Made by a program: the position numbers and the translations under genes
Origin: Caenimonas aquaedulcis
GTDB lineage: Bacteria > Pseudomonadota > Gammaproteobacteria > Burkholderiales > Burkholderiaceae_C
DNA: 64,000 nucleotides
NCBI RefSeq assembly: GCF_015831345.1
Contig: NZ_JADWYS010000001.1
Coordinates: 2,942,618-3,006,617 of the forward strand
Reading direction: 5' to 3'
The notes under the pieces: model-generated
The model's input: the letters and a program-made list of their open reading frames with translations, nothing else
Databases searched by the model: none
What the model was told of the DNA's origin: nothing
In this document: in pieces, positions 56,625 through 64,000 of the stretch
How the letters are laid out: each line of letters opens with the position of its first letter
Numbering within the stretch: position 1 is the stretch's first letter

Positions 56625-58226
56625 ATGAAACTTTCCAACCCTCGCAAGCAGTTTGCGATCGCCGCGCTGGCCCTCGCCGCCGCGACCGGCGTGGGCGCCA
56701 AGACGCTCGTCTTCTGCTCGGAAGGCAGCCCCGAGAATTTCTACCCGGCCGTGAACACGACCGGCACGTCGTTCGACGGCAACGAGCCGATCTATGACCG
56801 CATCGTGAACTTCGAGCGCGGCGGCACCAAGGTGATCCCGGGCCTGGCCGAGAAGTGGGACATCTCCCCCGACGGCCTCACCTACACCTTCACCCTGCGC
56901 AAGGGCGTGAAGTGGCACAGCCACCGCGCGTTCAAGCCGACGCGCGACATGAATGCCGACGACATCATCTTCGGCTTCGAGCGCCAGTGGAAAGAGGACA
57001 ACCCGTTCTTCAAGGTCACGAGTTCCAACCACTCGTACTTCAACGACATGGGCATGCCCAAGCTGATCAAGTCGGTGACCAAGGAAGGCGACTACGTCGT
57101 CAAGATCGTGCTGAACAAGCCCGAGGCGCCGTTCCTCGCGAACCTCGCGATGCCCTACGCCGCGATCCAGTCGAAGGAATACGCCGACGCGATGCTGAAG
57201 GCAGGCACGCCCGAGAAGATCGACCAGGAGCCGATCGGCACGGGCCCGTTCTACCTGGTGCAGTACCAGAAGGACGCCGTGATCCGCTACAAGGCCTTCC
57301 CGCAATACTGGGGCGGCAAGGCGAAGATCGACGACCTGGTGTACTCGATCACGCCGGACGCGTCGGTGCGCTGGGCCAAGCTGCAAAAGGGCGAGTGCCA
57401 CGTGATGCCGTACCCGAACCCGGCCGACCTGGAAGCGATGAAGAAGGACCCGAAGGTCACGATCCTCGAGCAGCCCGGCCTGAACGTCGGCTACCTCGCC
57501 TACAACGTGACCAAGAAGCCGTTCGACGACGTGCGCGTGCGCAAGGCCGTGAGCATGGCGATCAACAAGAAGGCTATCCTCGACGGCGTGTTCCTCGGCA
57601 CCGGCGTCGCCGCCAAGAACCCGCTGCCGCCGTCGATGTCCGCGTACGACACGTCCACCAAGGACGACGTGTATGACCCCGAAGGCGCGAAGAAGGCCCT
57701 CGCCGCGGCGGGCTTCCCGAACGGCTTCGAAACCGACCTGTGGGCGATGCCGGTGCAGCGTCCGTACAACCCCAACGCAAAGCGGATCGCCGAGCTGATG
57801 CAGGCCGACCTCGCCAAGGTCGGCATCAAGGCCGAGATCAAGAGCTTCGAGTGGGGCGAGTACCGCAAACGCATGCAGGCCGGCGAGCACCAGATGGGCA
57901 TGCTGGGCTGGACGGGCGACAACGGCGATCCGGACAACTTCCTGGCCGTGCTGCTCGGCTGCGAAGCCGCGCGCACCAACGGCTCGAACGTGGCGAAGTT
58001 CTGCTACCAGCCCTTCGAGGACCTGATCCAGAAGGCCAAGACCGAAACCAAGCCGGCCGAGCGCGACAGGCTCTACAAGCAGGCCCAGGTGATCTTCAAG
58101 CAGCAGGAGCCCTGGTTCACGATCGCCCACGCGGTGCAGTTGAAGCCCGTGCGCAAGGAAGTCGTGGACTTCAAGCTGTCCCCGTTCGGACGCCACACGT
58201 TCTACGGCGTGGACATCAAGGAATAG
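56625..58226 (+). CDS. dppA: Dipeptide-type periplasmic binding protein DppA
   Basis: This 533-residue receptor has an SD (AGGAG, 56613-56617) seven bases before the ATG and a signal peptide ending GVGAKTLVFCSEGSPENFYP. Family blocks are TYTFTLRKGVKWHSH, FNDMGMPKLIKSV, IGTGPFYLVQYQKDAVIRYKAF, RVRKAVSMAINKKAIL and WGEYRKRMQAGEHQMGMLGWTGDNGDPDNFL. The Phe-Pro-heme/dipeptide family DppA is the best match. The gene is last in the operon, a position that often gives high expression, and it is followed by two strong hairpins. Confidence 0.93.
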   Translation: MKLSNPRKQFAIAALALAAATGVGAKTLVFCSEGSPENFYPAVNTTGTSFDGNEPIYDRIVNFERGGTKVIPGLAEKWDISPDGLTYTFTLRKGVKWHSHRAFKPTRDMNADDIIFGFERQWKEDNPFFKVTSSNHSYFNDMGMPKLIKSVTKEGDYVVKIVLNKPEAPFLANLAMPYAAIQSKEYADAMLKAGTPEKIDQEPIGTGPFYLVQYQKDAVIRYKAFPQYWGGKAKIDDLVYSITPDASVRWAKLQKGECHVMPYPNPADLEAMKKDPKVTILEQPGLNVGYLAYNVTKKPFDDVRVRKAVSMAINKKAILDGVFLGTGVAAKNPLPPSMSAYDTSTKDDVYDPEGAKKALAAAGFPNGFETDLWAMPVQRPYNPNAKRIAELMQADLAKVGIKAEIKSFEWGEYRKRMQAGEHQMGMLGWTGDNGDPDNFLAVLLGCEAARTNGSNVAKFCYQPFEDLIQKAKTETKPAERDRLYKQAQVIFKQQEPWFTIAHAVQLKPVRKEVVDFKLSPFGRHTFYGVDIKE

Positions 58227-58231
58227 TCATT

Positions 58232-58262
58232 CACCCGAAAAACGCTGCGCGTTTTTCGGGTG
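58232..58262 (+). repeat. Perfect 14-bp hairpin after dppA
   Basis: 58232-58245 pairs perfectly with 58249-58262 across a 3-nt loop (CACCCGAAAAACGC with its complement). It starts five bases after the dppA stop. There is no T-run after it, so it may protect the 3' end of the dppA message or act together with the true terminator at 58276-58302. Confidence 0.8.
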
Positions 58263-58275
58263 CTCTGGCCAGATG

Positions 58276-58302
58276 AAAAAGCCCGGCGAAGCCGGGTTTT
58301 TT
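58276..58302 (+). terminator. Intrinsic terminator, usable on both strands
   Basis: A stem of CCCGGC (58282-58287) with GCCGGG (58291-58296), loop GAA, is followed by six T and preceded by five A. It ends the dpp operon on the plus strand. The matching A-run means it could also stop minus-strand transcription. Confidence 0.85.
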
Positions 58303-58371
58303 CATGGGCGCCGCGCTGCATGTTATTGCGCACGGCTGGTGCCCCTGCGGGGTTCGAGGCACACTCCATGG

Positions 58372-59082
58372 ATGCGCACGGCCGTTGTTTCCGCCATGCT
58401 CGAGGAGCTCCACGCCGTCCTCGCCCTGATGCCTGACGAGCACAAGCAGGTTGCGGCCGGGCGCGAGTTTTTCTTGGGGCAGTTGCACGGGCAGGAGGTG
58501 GTCGCCGTGCTGTCGCGCATCGGCAAGGTCGCCGCGGCGACGACGGCGGCGGTGCTCATCGAGCGATTCGAGGTCGATCGCATCGTTTTCACCGGTGTCG
58601 CCGGTGGCCTCGCACCGGGCGTGGAGGTGGGGCATGCCGTCGTCGCGCAGTGCTTCCTGCAGCACGACATGGACGCGTCGCCGATCTTCCCGAAATACGA
58701 AGTGCCGCTCTACGGCGCGAGCCGTTTCGACGCCGACGCGACCTTGAGCGAGGAACTGGCGCGTGCGGTCCGCCGCGCGTTGCCCGGCACCACGGTGCAT
58801 TGCGGGCTCGTCATCAGCGGCGACCGCTTCGTGTCGACCGCCGCCGAGAACCTCGCGCTGCGCGAAGCCTTGCCGGATGCGCTCGCGGTGGAGATGGAGG
58901 GCGCCGCGATCGCGCAGGTGTGCCGCGACTACGGCGTGCCGTTCGCGGCGGTGCGCACGATCTCGGACCGCGCCGACTACGAGGCGCACGGCGACTTCCT
59001 CTCCTTCGTGCGGGACGTGGCGAGCCGCCATTCCGCGGCCATCGTCGAAGCGCTGCTGGCCGGGCCTAGCGGCGGCCGCTGA
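58372..59082 (+). CDS. mtnN: 5'-methylthioadenosine/S-adenosylhomocysteine nucleosidase
   Basis: This 236-residue enzyme removes adenine from methylthioadenosine or S-adenosylhomocysteine, clearing inhibitory by-products of SAM use. Motifs are RTAVVSAMLEELHAVL, VFTGVAGGLAPGVEVGHAVVA, SGDRFVS, AVEMEGAAIAQVC and TISDRAD, where the Glu and Asp are the catalytic residues. The ATG at 58372 is the true start; an out-of-frame ATG lies four bases before it. The last 17 bases overlap the 3' end of the convergent permease gene. Confidence 0.9.
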   Translation: MRTAVVSAMLEELHAVLALMPDEHKQVAAGREFFLGQLHGQEVVAVLSRIGKVAAATTAAVLIERFEVDRIVFTGVAGGLAPGVEVGHAVVAQCFLQHDMDASPIFPKYEVPLYGASRFDADATLSEELARAVRRALPGTTVHCGLVISGDRFVSTAAENLALREALPDALAVEMEGAAIAQVCRDYGVPFAAVRTISDRADYEAHGDFLSFVRDVASRHSAAIVEALLAGPSGGR

Positions 59083-59821
59083 GGGCGACGCCCAGGCCGA
59101 TCGCGGCCAGCGCGCAGACGATCACTGCGCCGGACGGCAGGTCGAACACCGCCGACAGCACGAGGCCGGCCGCATAGCCCGCGGCGCCGAGTGCGTACGC
59201 CACGGGAAGGCGGGCCGCGGCCCCGAAGCGCCGCGTGGCGAGCGCCGGGATGATCAGGCTCGAGAACACGAGGTACACACCGACCAGTTGCACCGACGCG
59301 GTGACCGCGACCGCGAACAGGCCGTAGAAGCCGAAGCGGCCCCAGCGCGCCGCCCATCCGCGCCACAACGCGAACACGAGCGCCGCGGACACGCCGCCCA
59401 GCCAGAGCAGCTGCGTGGTGCTCACCCACAGGATCTGCCCCACGAGCAAGTCCTTGAGGTGCTCGCCGCCATGCGGATTGCCCGCGAGCAGGAGCAGGCC
59501 CGCGCTTGCGGCGAGCACGAAGAGCACGCCGATCAGGGCTTCCTGGTCGCGCTGCACCCGGCCCTCGGTCCAGGTGAGCAGCCACGCGCCGAGCAGGGCG
59601 GCGGCGAGCGCGGCGGCCTGCACCGCGATGCCGCCGTCGGGGAGTCCCATCGCGGTCGCGGCGATCACGCCCAGGCCCGCGACCTGCGCGATCGCAAGGT
59701 CGATGAAGACGATGCCGCGGTCGAGCACCTGCATGCCCAGCGGCACGTGCGTGACGAGCACCAGCAGGCCCGCCGCCAGCGCCGGCCCGAGGATGCTCCA
59801 GTCGAGCGCGGCCCAGTTCAT
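59066..59821 (-). CDS. znuB: Zinc/manganese-type ABC transporter permease
   Basis: This 251-residue protein has seven or eight membrane helices (WSILGPALAAGLLVLVTHVPLGMQVLDRGIVFIDLAIAQVAGLG, spread over two helices, then further segments). The ABC-3 family signature is the conserved turn VLDRGIVFIDLAIAQ and EALIGVLFVLA. It forms the channel for metal delivered by the ZnuA-like protein encoded just upstream, whose stop overlaps the start of this gene (ATGA). No ATPase gene lies next to it in this window. It overlaps mtnN tail-to-tail by 17 bp. Confidence 0.88.
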   Translation of the reverse strand: MNWAALDWSILGPALAAGLLVLVTHVPLGMQVLDRGIVFIDLAIAQVAGLGVIAATAMGLPDGGIAVQAAALAAALLGAWLLTWTEGRVQRDQEALIGVLFVLAASAGLLLLAGNPHGGEHLKDLLVGQILWVSTTQLLWLGGVSAALVFALWRGWAARWGRFGFYGLFAVAVTASVQLVGVYLVFSSLIIPALATRRFGAAARLPVAYALGAAGYAAGLVLSAVFDLPSGAVIVCALAAIGLGVALSGRR

Positions 59822-60732
59822 CGCTTGCCCGCGGCGAGGAGGCGCGCGACGGTGTCGTCGAACAGGCCGAACAGGTCGTTGGCCGCCGGCGTGCCGCCGA
59901 CGGTGAAGGGCAGCTTCACGGCCGGCACGCCCGCATTGGCGGTCAGCCAGTCGGAAGGGCGCGCGTCCTGGTAGGCCGCGTACAGGACCATCTTCGCGGG
60001 CGTCGCGGCGAGCGCGGCCTTCACCGACTGCAGGTGCGCCGCGCTGGGCTCCACGCCCGGCTTGGGTTCGAGCACCGCGACTTCCTTCAGGCCCAGCCAG
60101 TCGTACAGGTAGACGAAGGCCTTGTGCTGCGACACGACCGGCGTGCCGCGCAGCGGCGCGGCCTGCTGGGTCCAGCGTGCAAGGGCCTGCGTCCAGCGCG
60201 TGTGGAAGTCGGACTGGCGGGCCGCGTATTGCGCGGCGTGCGCCGCATCGACGAGCTGCAGCCGCGCCCCCAGCGCTGCCGCGGCGAGCGCGATGTTGCG
60301 CGGGTCCGTCTGCACGTGCGGGTTGCCCGCGGCATGCACGTCGCCCTGTGCGCGGTCGACCTGCGTGGGCACGTCCAGCTTGCGGATGAAGTCCGCGGCG
60401 GCGAAGTTGCCGGGCTGTCCGGGCTGGATCTTCGCGTTGCCGGCCTGCTGCAGCAGGATCGGCAGCCAGCCGACTTCCAGCTCGGCCCCGGTGCACGCCA
60501 CCAGGTCGGCGCTCCGTGCTCGCGCGATGAGGCTCGGCCTGGCCTGGATCTGGTGCGGGTCCTGCAGCGCCGTGGTGGCGACGGAGACCTCGACGAGGTC
60601 CCCGCCCAGTTCCTTCGCGAGCGCGCCCCATTCGGGCTCGCACGCGAGCACCTTGAGGGCCGCATGGCTGGCCGGCGCGGCGGCGATGAGTGCGAGGGTG
60701 GCGAGCGCCGCGAATCGTTGACGATGGTTCAT
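59818..60732 (-). CDS. znuA: Zinc-type ABC transporter binding protein
   Basis: This 304-residue periplasmic metal receptor has a signal peptide (MNHRQRFAALATLALIAAAPASHA). Cluster A-I family blocks are LKVLACEPEWGALAKELGG, TTALQDPHQIQARPS, GNPHVQTDPRNIALAAAALG and SQHKAFVYLYDWLGL. Probable metal ligands are the His in each of the DPHQ, NPHVQ and SQHK segments. The His-rich charged loop of many ZnuA proteins is absent. The gene is translationally coupled to znuB. Zn(II) is the likeliest metal, but Mn is not excluded. Confidence 0.88.
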   Translation of the reverse strand: MNHRQRFAALATLALIAAAPASHAALKVLACEPEWGALAKELGGDLVEVSVATTALQDPHQIQARPSLIARARSADLVACTGAELEVGWLPILLQQAGNAKIQPGQPGNFAAADFIRKLDVPTQVDRAQGDVHAAGNPHVQTDPRNIALAAAALGARLQLVDAAHAAQYAARQSDFHTRWTQALARWTQQAAPLRGTPVVSQHKAFVYLYDWLGLKEVAVLEPKPGVEPSAAHLQSVKAALAATPAKMVLYAAYQDARPSDWLTANAGVPAVKLPFTVGGTPAANDLFGLFDDTVARLLAAGKR

Positions 60733-60746
60733 GAGGACTCCCTGCT

Positions 60747-62111
60747 TCAGAACCCGTGCGCGCCGTGCGCGCCCAGGCTCATCTGGTACTGGATGAAAAG
60801 CTGGTTGTCGGGGCGGCCGCCGCGCGCGTTGTCGCGCGCGAGTTGCAGCCGGACGCGCGAAAACTCGCTCGGGTTGAAGTCCAGCATCGCGGAGGTCTTC
60901 GCCGGGCGGAACCCGTCGCCCGCGAGCGCTGCGTTGTTGATGCCGTAGTCGGGGCTGCCGGGGTCCAGCCGCTCGGCGCGCACGCCCGCCCGCCAGCGCG
61001 GCATGAACTGGTAGACCGCCTGCACGTACCAGCCGGACTGCGCGGCGCGATAGCCGTCCGCGGAGGCGATGCCGGATGGGTCGTAGGTCATGCTTCCCGT
61101 GCCGGTGCTGCGCAGGTATTCGCCCTGCAGCTTGAAGTTCGTGCGCGTGGCGTTGCCCTCGGGCGCCCATTTCCACACGCCGTCGAGCACCCACACACGG
61201 CGGCGGCCGGTGAAGAGGCTCGTGACTTCCGTCCCTCGCGTGTCGATCGAGGACAGCGCCTGGTCCGAGGCTTTCGCGCCCAGCACCGAGAGGCCGGCGC
61301 GCCAGCTGTGGCTCTCGCCGATGTCGCCGCCGGTGTGCAGCGTGATCGCCGTCATGCCCGTGCCGTTGCGGCCGCTCCCGTCACCGGGAAAGCTGCGGCC
61401 GCGGCCCGCTTCGAGCCCGACTTCGATGAAGCGCTCCGTCGGCGCGAGCCAGGTGAGCTGCACGCCGTCGTCCCCGAACTGCGTGCCCAGAAACGCCTGG
61501 TAGGCGAGCGGCGCATCGACGAAGTCCCAGGCGTGTGCGTGCTGGGAATTCAGGTAGCCGATGCCCGACAGGAAGCGGCCTGCCTTGAGCGACAGGCCCC
61601 GGCCGAGCGAGGTGGTCTGCACGAAGGCTTCCTCCACGGCCACGCCCCCGTCCGGCAACAGCGAGATGTTCGCGGCGCCGCGCAGCCAGGGGTCGATGCT
61701 CGCGGACAGGCCGAGCTCCGTTTCCGCGAGGCTGAAGCCGCGCGTGCCCGGCCCGGTCTCGCTGCCCGGCGGCAGCGCGAAGCCCCGGATGCGGTAGTCG
61801 GCCGGATCGCGCGAGGTGCGCGCATAACCGCCGGAGAGGATGAGCGACATCGCGGGGTTGAAGCCCGCCGGGGCGGTCGGTGTCGATGGCGCAGGCGCAG
61901 CCGCCACGACGGGCGCGGACGATGGCGCCGGTGCCGAGGCGGTCGCCTGCTCGACGCGCAGTTCGAGCGCCTTGATGCGCGCTTCGTACTCGCTCCTGAG
62001 GACTTCGATCTCGCGCTTGAGCGCGAGGACATCGGACGAGGTGTCGGCGAGCGCCGCCACCGGGAAAACGATCGCGGCGAGCCAGAGGCTCGCAGGGGCC
62101 AGCTTGTGCAT
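60747..62111 (-). CDS. Outer-membrane beta-barrel protein of the zinc cluster
   Basis: This 454-residue protein has a signal peptide ending AALADTS. A coiled-coil segment (VLALKREIEVLRSEYEARIKALELRVEQ) and a Pro/Ala linker follow. A long barrel-like region comes next, with RIRGFALPPG, GLSASIDPWLRGAANISLLPDG, ERFIEVGLEAGR and FNPSEFSRVRLQLARDN. It ends in strand residues of a barrel (NQLFIQYQMSLGAHGAHGF). It resembles the uncharacterised outer-membrane proteins that sit before znuA in Burkholderiales and may let metal cross the outer membrane. Only 14 bases separate it from znuA. Confidence 0.78.
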   Translation of the reverse strand: MHKLAPASLWLAAIVFPVAALADTSSDVLALKREIEVLRSEYEARIKALELRVEQATASAPAPSSAPVVAAAPAPSTPTAPAGFNPAMSLILSGGYARTSRDPADYRIRGFALPPGSETGPGTRGFSLAETELGLSASIDPWLRGAANISLLPDGGVAVEEAFVQTTSLGRGLSLKAGRFLSGIGYLNSQHAHAWDFVDAPLAYQAFLGTQFGDDGVQLTWLAPTERFIEVGLEAGRGRSFPGDGSGRNGTGMTAITLHTGGDIGESHSWRAGLSVLGAKASDQALSSIDTRGTEVTSLFTGRRRVWVLDGVWKWAPEGNATRTNFKLQGEYLRSTGTGSMTYDPSGIASADGYRAAQSGWYVQAVYQFMPRWRAGVRAERLDPGSPDYGINNAALAGDGFRPAKTSAMLDFNPSEFSRVRLQLARDNARGGRPDNQLFIQYQMSLGAHGAHGF

Positions 62112-62179
62112 GGGATGCTCCGCGGAAGGATCGAAACCCGCTCGCGCGATGGATGCGCGGGCGGGAGCTCTGTCGACGA

Positions 62180-62524
62180 TCAGTGCGCAGCGGCGGGCGG
62201 GGCGCGGCTGCGATAGCCGGCGAAGGGATCGGCCGACAGGACGGGCGCGACGGCCCAGGACAGGAGCGCGAAGTGCGCGGGCGCCAGCGTTGCAATGGCC
62301 GCCGCTGTGACGACTCCGCCAGCAGCGATCGACGCCACGGCGACGCACTGCCCGCAGGCATCCGCCGGCGTGGCCTTGTGCTCCAGCGAGCTGGCGGCGT
62401 CCTTCGACCAGTGCGACTGCACGTGCACGGCAGCGGCCAGCTGGGCCATCGGCACGAGCAGGGCGAGCCACAGCACCCACGCATAGCGGCGCGGGTTTCT
62501 GGACAGGGCGTTCGTGGCAGTCAC
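62180..62524 (-). CDS. DUF2946-like small membrane protein
   Basis: This 114-residue protein starts with GTG at 62524, with a -10-like TACAAT at 62541-62536 just upstream. There is an N-terminal hydrophobic segment (YAWVLWLALLVPMAQLAAAVH), a His/Cys patch (SHWSKDAASSLEHK ... ACGQCVAV), a second hydrophobic part and the terminal YRSRAPPAAAH. DUF2946 proteins have this shape, with CxxC and a terminal RAPP, and occur beside metal uptake genes, so a role in zinc or copper handling is likely but unproven. It is 68 bp upstream of the barrel gene on the same strand. Confidence 0.7.
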   Translation of the reverse strand: MTATNALSRNPRRYAWVLWLALLVPMAQLAAAVHVQSHWSKDAASSLEHKATPADACGQCVAVASIAAGGVVTAAAIATLAPAHFALLSWAVAPVLSADPFAGYRSRAPPAAAH

Positions 62525-62555
62525 GGTGCGACTGGATTGTAGGGTCGCGCGGCGT

Positions 62556-63236
62556 TCAGCGCGTGTCGAAACGGTGCGTCGCGCCGATGGTCCAGTTCGA
62601 TGCCCCCGGCCCCGCCAGGCGCCGCGCGTGGCTGACGTCGAGGGTCAGGCGGTCGCTCGCAGACCAGCGCAGGCCCGCGCGAAGGTAATGCGCCTGTTCT
62701 TCGATGTAACGCTCGCCCACCACCGACAGGCGCGGCCGCGGGCTCCACTCGAGCGCCACGCCGGAGCGGGCGCGGCCGGCCGCATTCGGCCGGATGTCGC
62801 GGCCGAGATTCGCATGCAGGAGCAGCGAGTCGTTCACGTTCCAGGTGGCCAGCGCCGCGATGGTCGTCGCCTGGTAGCGGGGCCGCTCGTGCCCTTGCCA
62901 GATGGGGGTGACGGAGACGCCCCAGGCGAATTCACGCGTCACGGGAGCCGCCCATTTCAATTGCGCTGCCCATCCGGGATGCGAGCTCCCAGCATCCCGC
63001 GCCGATTCCGCGGCGGCTGCGAGTTCGACCGGGCCTGCGCGACAGGCAAGTCCCGCGTGCAGAACGTGCGAAGGACCTTGTGAACGGGTGAACCAGCCCT
63101 CCGCTTCGCAGTTTCCGGGCTCCATGAGCGTCGCGTCGTCGACGGCGTGGTGCCCACCGGCCGCGAAAGCAGCCGGCATCGTGCAGGCCGAGGCGAGCGC
63201 CATGGCGATCCGCCCGACGCGGCCGCCGCGCCGCAT
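62556..63236 (-). CDS. Exported hypothetical protein, outer-membrane-like
   Basis: This protein has 226 residues from the ATG at 63236, two bases beyond the corA stop. The second in-frame ATG at 63200 (MALASACTMPAAFA) may be the start of the signal peptide. After GGHHAVDDATLMEPGNCEAEGWFTR the chain is rich in alternating beta strands (FAWGVSVTPIWQG, SLLLHANLGRDIR, HYLRAGLRWSASDRLTLDVSHARRL) and ends GATHRFDTR. It looks like a small barrel or copper/zinc-linked envelope protein, but I do not recognise the family. Confidence 0.65.
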   Translation of the reverse strand: MRRGGRVGRIAMALASACTMPAAFAAGGHHAVDDATLMEPGNCEAEGWFTRSQGPSHVLHAGLACRAGPVELAAAAESARDAGSSHPGWAAQLKWAAPVTREFAWGVSVTPIWQGHERPRYQATTIAALATWNVNDSLLLHANLGRDIRPNAAGRARSGVALEWSPRPRLSVVGERYIEEQAHYLRAGLRWSASDRLTLDVSHARRLAGPGASNWTIGATHRFDTR

Positions 63237-63238
63237 GC

Positions 63239-64000
63239 CTACCGCAGCCACCCGCGGCGGCGGAAGTACCACATCGGCACCAGGGCGCTTGCGACCATGA
63301 GCGCGAGCACATAGGGGTAGGCCGCCGCGCCGAAAAATTCGAACTCCGGGAACTTGAGGTTCATGCCGTAGATGCTGGCGATCAGCGTCGGCGGCAGCAG
63401 CGCGACGCTCGCGACGGAGAAGATCTTGATGATCTTATTCTGGTTGATGTTGATGAAGCCGACCGTGGCGTCCATCAGGAAGTTGATCTTGTCGAAAAGG
63501 AAGGCGGTGTGGTTGTCCAGCGACTCGATGTCGCGCAGGATCTGCCGCGCTTCCTCGAACTGGCCGGAGTTGAGCATGCGGCTGCGCATCATGAAGCTCA
63601 CCGCGCGCCGCGTGTCCATCACGTTGCGCCGGATGCGGCCGTTCAGGTCTTCCTGCCGGGCGATCGCACCCAGCACCTCGCCGGCCAGCGTGTCGGTCAC
63701 CTCGCCGGACAGCACCTGCGTGCTGACCTTCTCCAGCTCGTCGTAGATGCCTTCGAGCGTGTCGGCGGAGTATTCGGCGTCGGCGTCGAAGAGCTTCAGC
63801 AGCACCTCCTTCGCGTCCTCGATCAGCCCCGGCGCGCGGCGCGCGCGCAGGCGCAGCAGGCGAAACACGGGGACGTCCTCGTCGTGGATCGAGAACAGCA
63901 CGCCCTTGCTCTTGAGCGCGTCGTTGACCAGGTTGAGGATGAAGGCGACGCGCACGGTGCGCGGCTCGTCGTCGTCGGCGATCAGGAAGTCGCTGCGGAT
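63239..64000 (-). CDS. corA: CorA-family magnesium/cobalt transporter (5' end outside window)
   Basis: The visible C-terminal part is 253 residues, ending RRRGWLR. It contains the long soluble helical part (EEARQILRDIESLDNHTAFLFDKINFLMDA) and two membrane helices. The first holds YGMN, the invariant ion-selectivity motif (IYGMNLKFPEF), and the second helix is YPYVLALMVASALVPMWYF. It forms a homopentameric inner-membrane channel for Mg2+ or Co2+. The reading frame is open across the window edge, so the N-terminal domain is missing here. Downstream genes follow with two bases between, so they may be co-transcribed. Confidence 0.93.
   Translation of the reverse strand: MRSDFLIADDDEPRTVRVAFILNLVNDALKSKGVLFSIHDEDVPVFRLLRLRARRAPGLIEDAKEVLLKLFDADAEYSADTLEGIYDELEKVSTQVLSGEVTDTLAGEVLGAIARQEDLNGRIRRNVMDTRRAVSFMMRSRMLNSGQFEEARQILRDIESLDNHTAFLFDKINFLMDATVGFININQNKIIKIFSVASVALLPPTLIASIYGMNLKFPEFEFFGAAAYPYVLALMVASALVPMWYFRRRGWLR

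Overview
The window is GC-rich bacterial chromosome, almost fully coding. Gene content and style point to Burkholderiales, most likely Comamonadaceae (a Ramlibacter/Variovorax-type organism): a Bug/TctC-type periplasmic binding protein, a three-gene pntAA-pntAB-pntB set, a uvrA / MFS / ssb neighbourhood, an exbB-exbD-exbD cluster and two kinds of short intergenic repeat I associate with this family. This placement is by inspection only.

Layout. 1-8.6 kb: end of a saccharopine-dehydrogenase-like gene, a possible small RNA with a strong terminator, a two-component system (RstAB/OmpR-EnvZ type), an acyl-CoA synthetase, a TorF-type porin, an AmpG-like muropeptide permease, an M48 metalloprotease and a GT4 glycosyltransferase. 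8.7-26.8 kb: a block rich in predicted calcium-binding proteins. It holds a 4,685-residue RTX protein built on a delta-60 repeat region and several levels of internal duplication, a convergent serralysin-type M10 metallopeptidase, a YHYH lipoprotein and a translationally coupled EF-hand protein. 26.8-32.5 kb: pyrF, then a decayed, less GC-rich island with wreckage of type I secretion genes. It contains an hlyB 5' part fused to an hlyD 3' end, an RTX-lipase 5' part fused to a second hlyD 3' end, a membrane protein that may belong with that lipase, and an LprI-like gene cut by a TGA at a conserved position. A sulfotransferase-like gene follows.

32.5-47.7 kb: housekeeping and transport genes: uvrA (with a visible promoter that decides its start), a YajR-like MFS, ssb, a DUF1697 gene, gnd, mnmA, a proline-rich TonB-like protein, an SDR without the usual catalytic tyrosine, a Bug receptor, a Nudix hydrolase, exbB-exbD-exbD, an unknown conserved gene and a metallophosphoesterase. 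47.8-58.3 kb: the proton-translocating transhydrogenase operon, fadD, and a complete dipeptide-type ABC transporter (dppB-dppC-dppD-dppF-dppA) closed by two strong hairpins. 58.4-64 kb: a nucleosidase, then on the minus strand a corA / outer-membrane protein / DUF2946-like / outer-membrane barrel / znuA / znuB run, which carries a zinc-type ABC permease and binding protein but no ATPase gene in the window.

The most unusual content is the giant RTX gene together with the wrecked secretion locus 5 kb downstream. Two apparently intact type I secretion substrates survive, while the only recognisable type I secretion genes nearby are broken. No CRISPR array, insertion sequence, tRNA or rRNA was seen, and no stretch over 300 bases is without an annotated feature.
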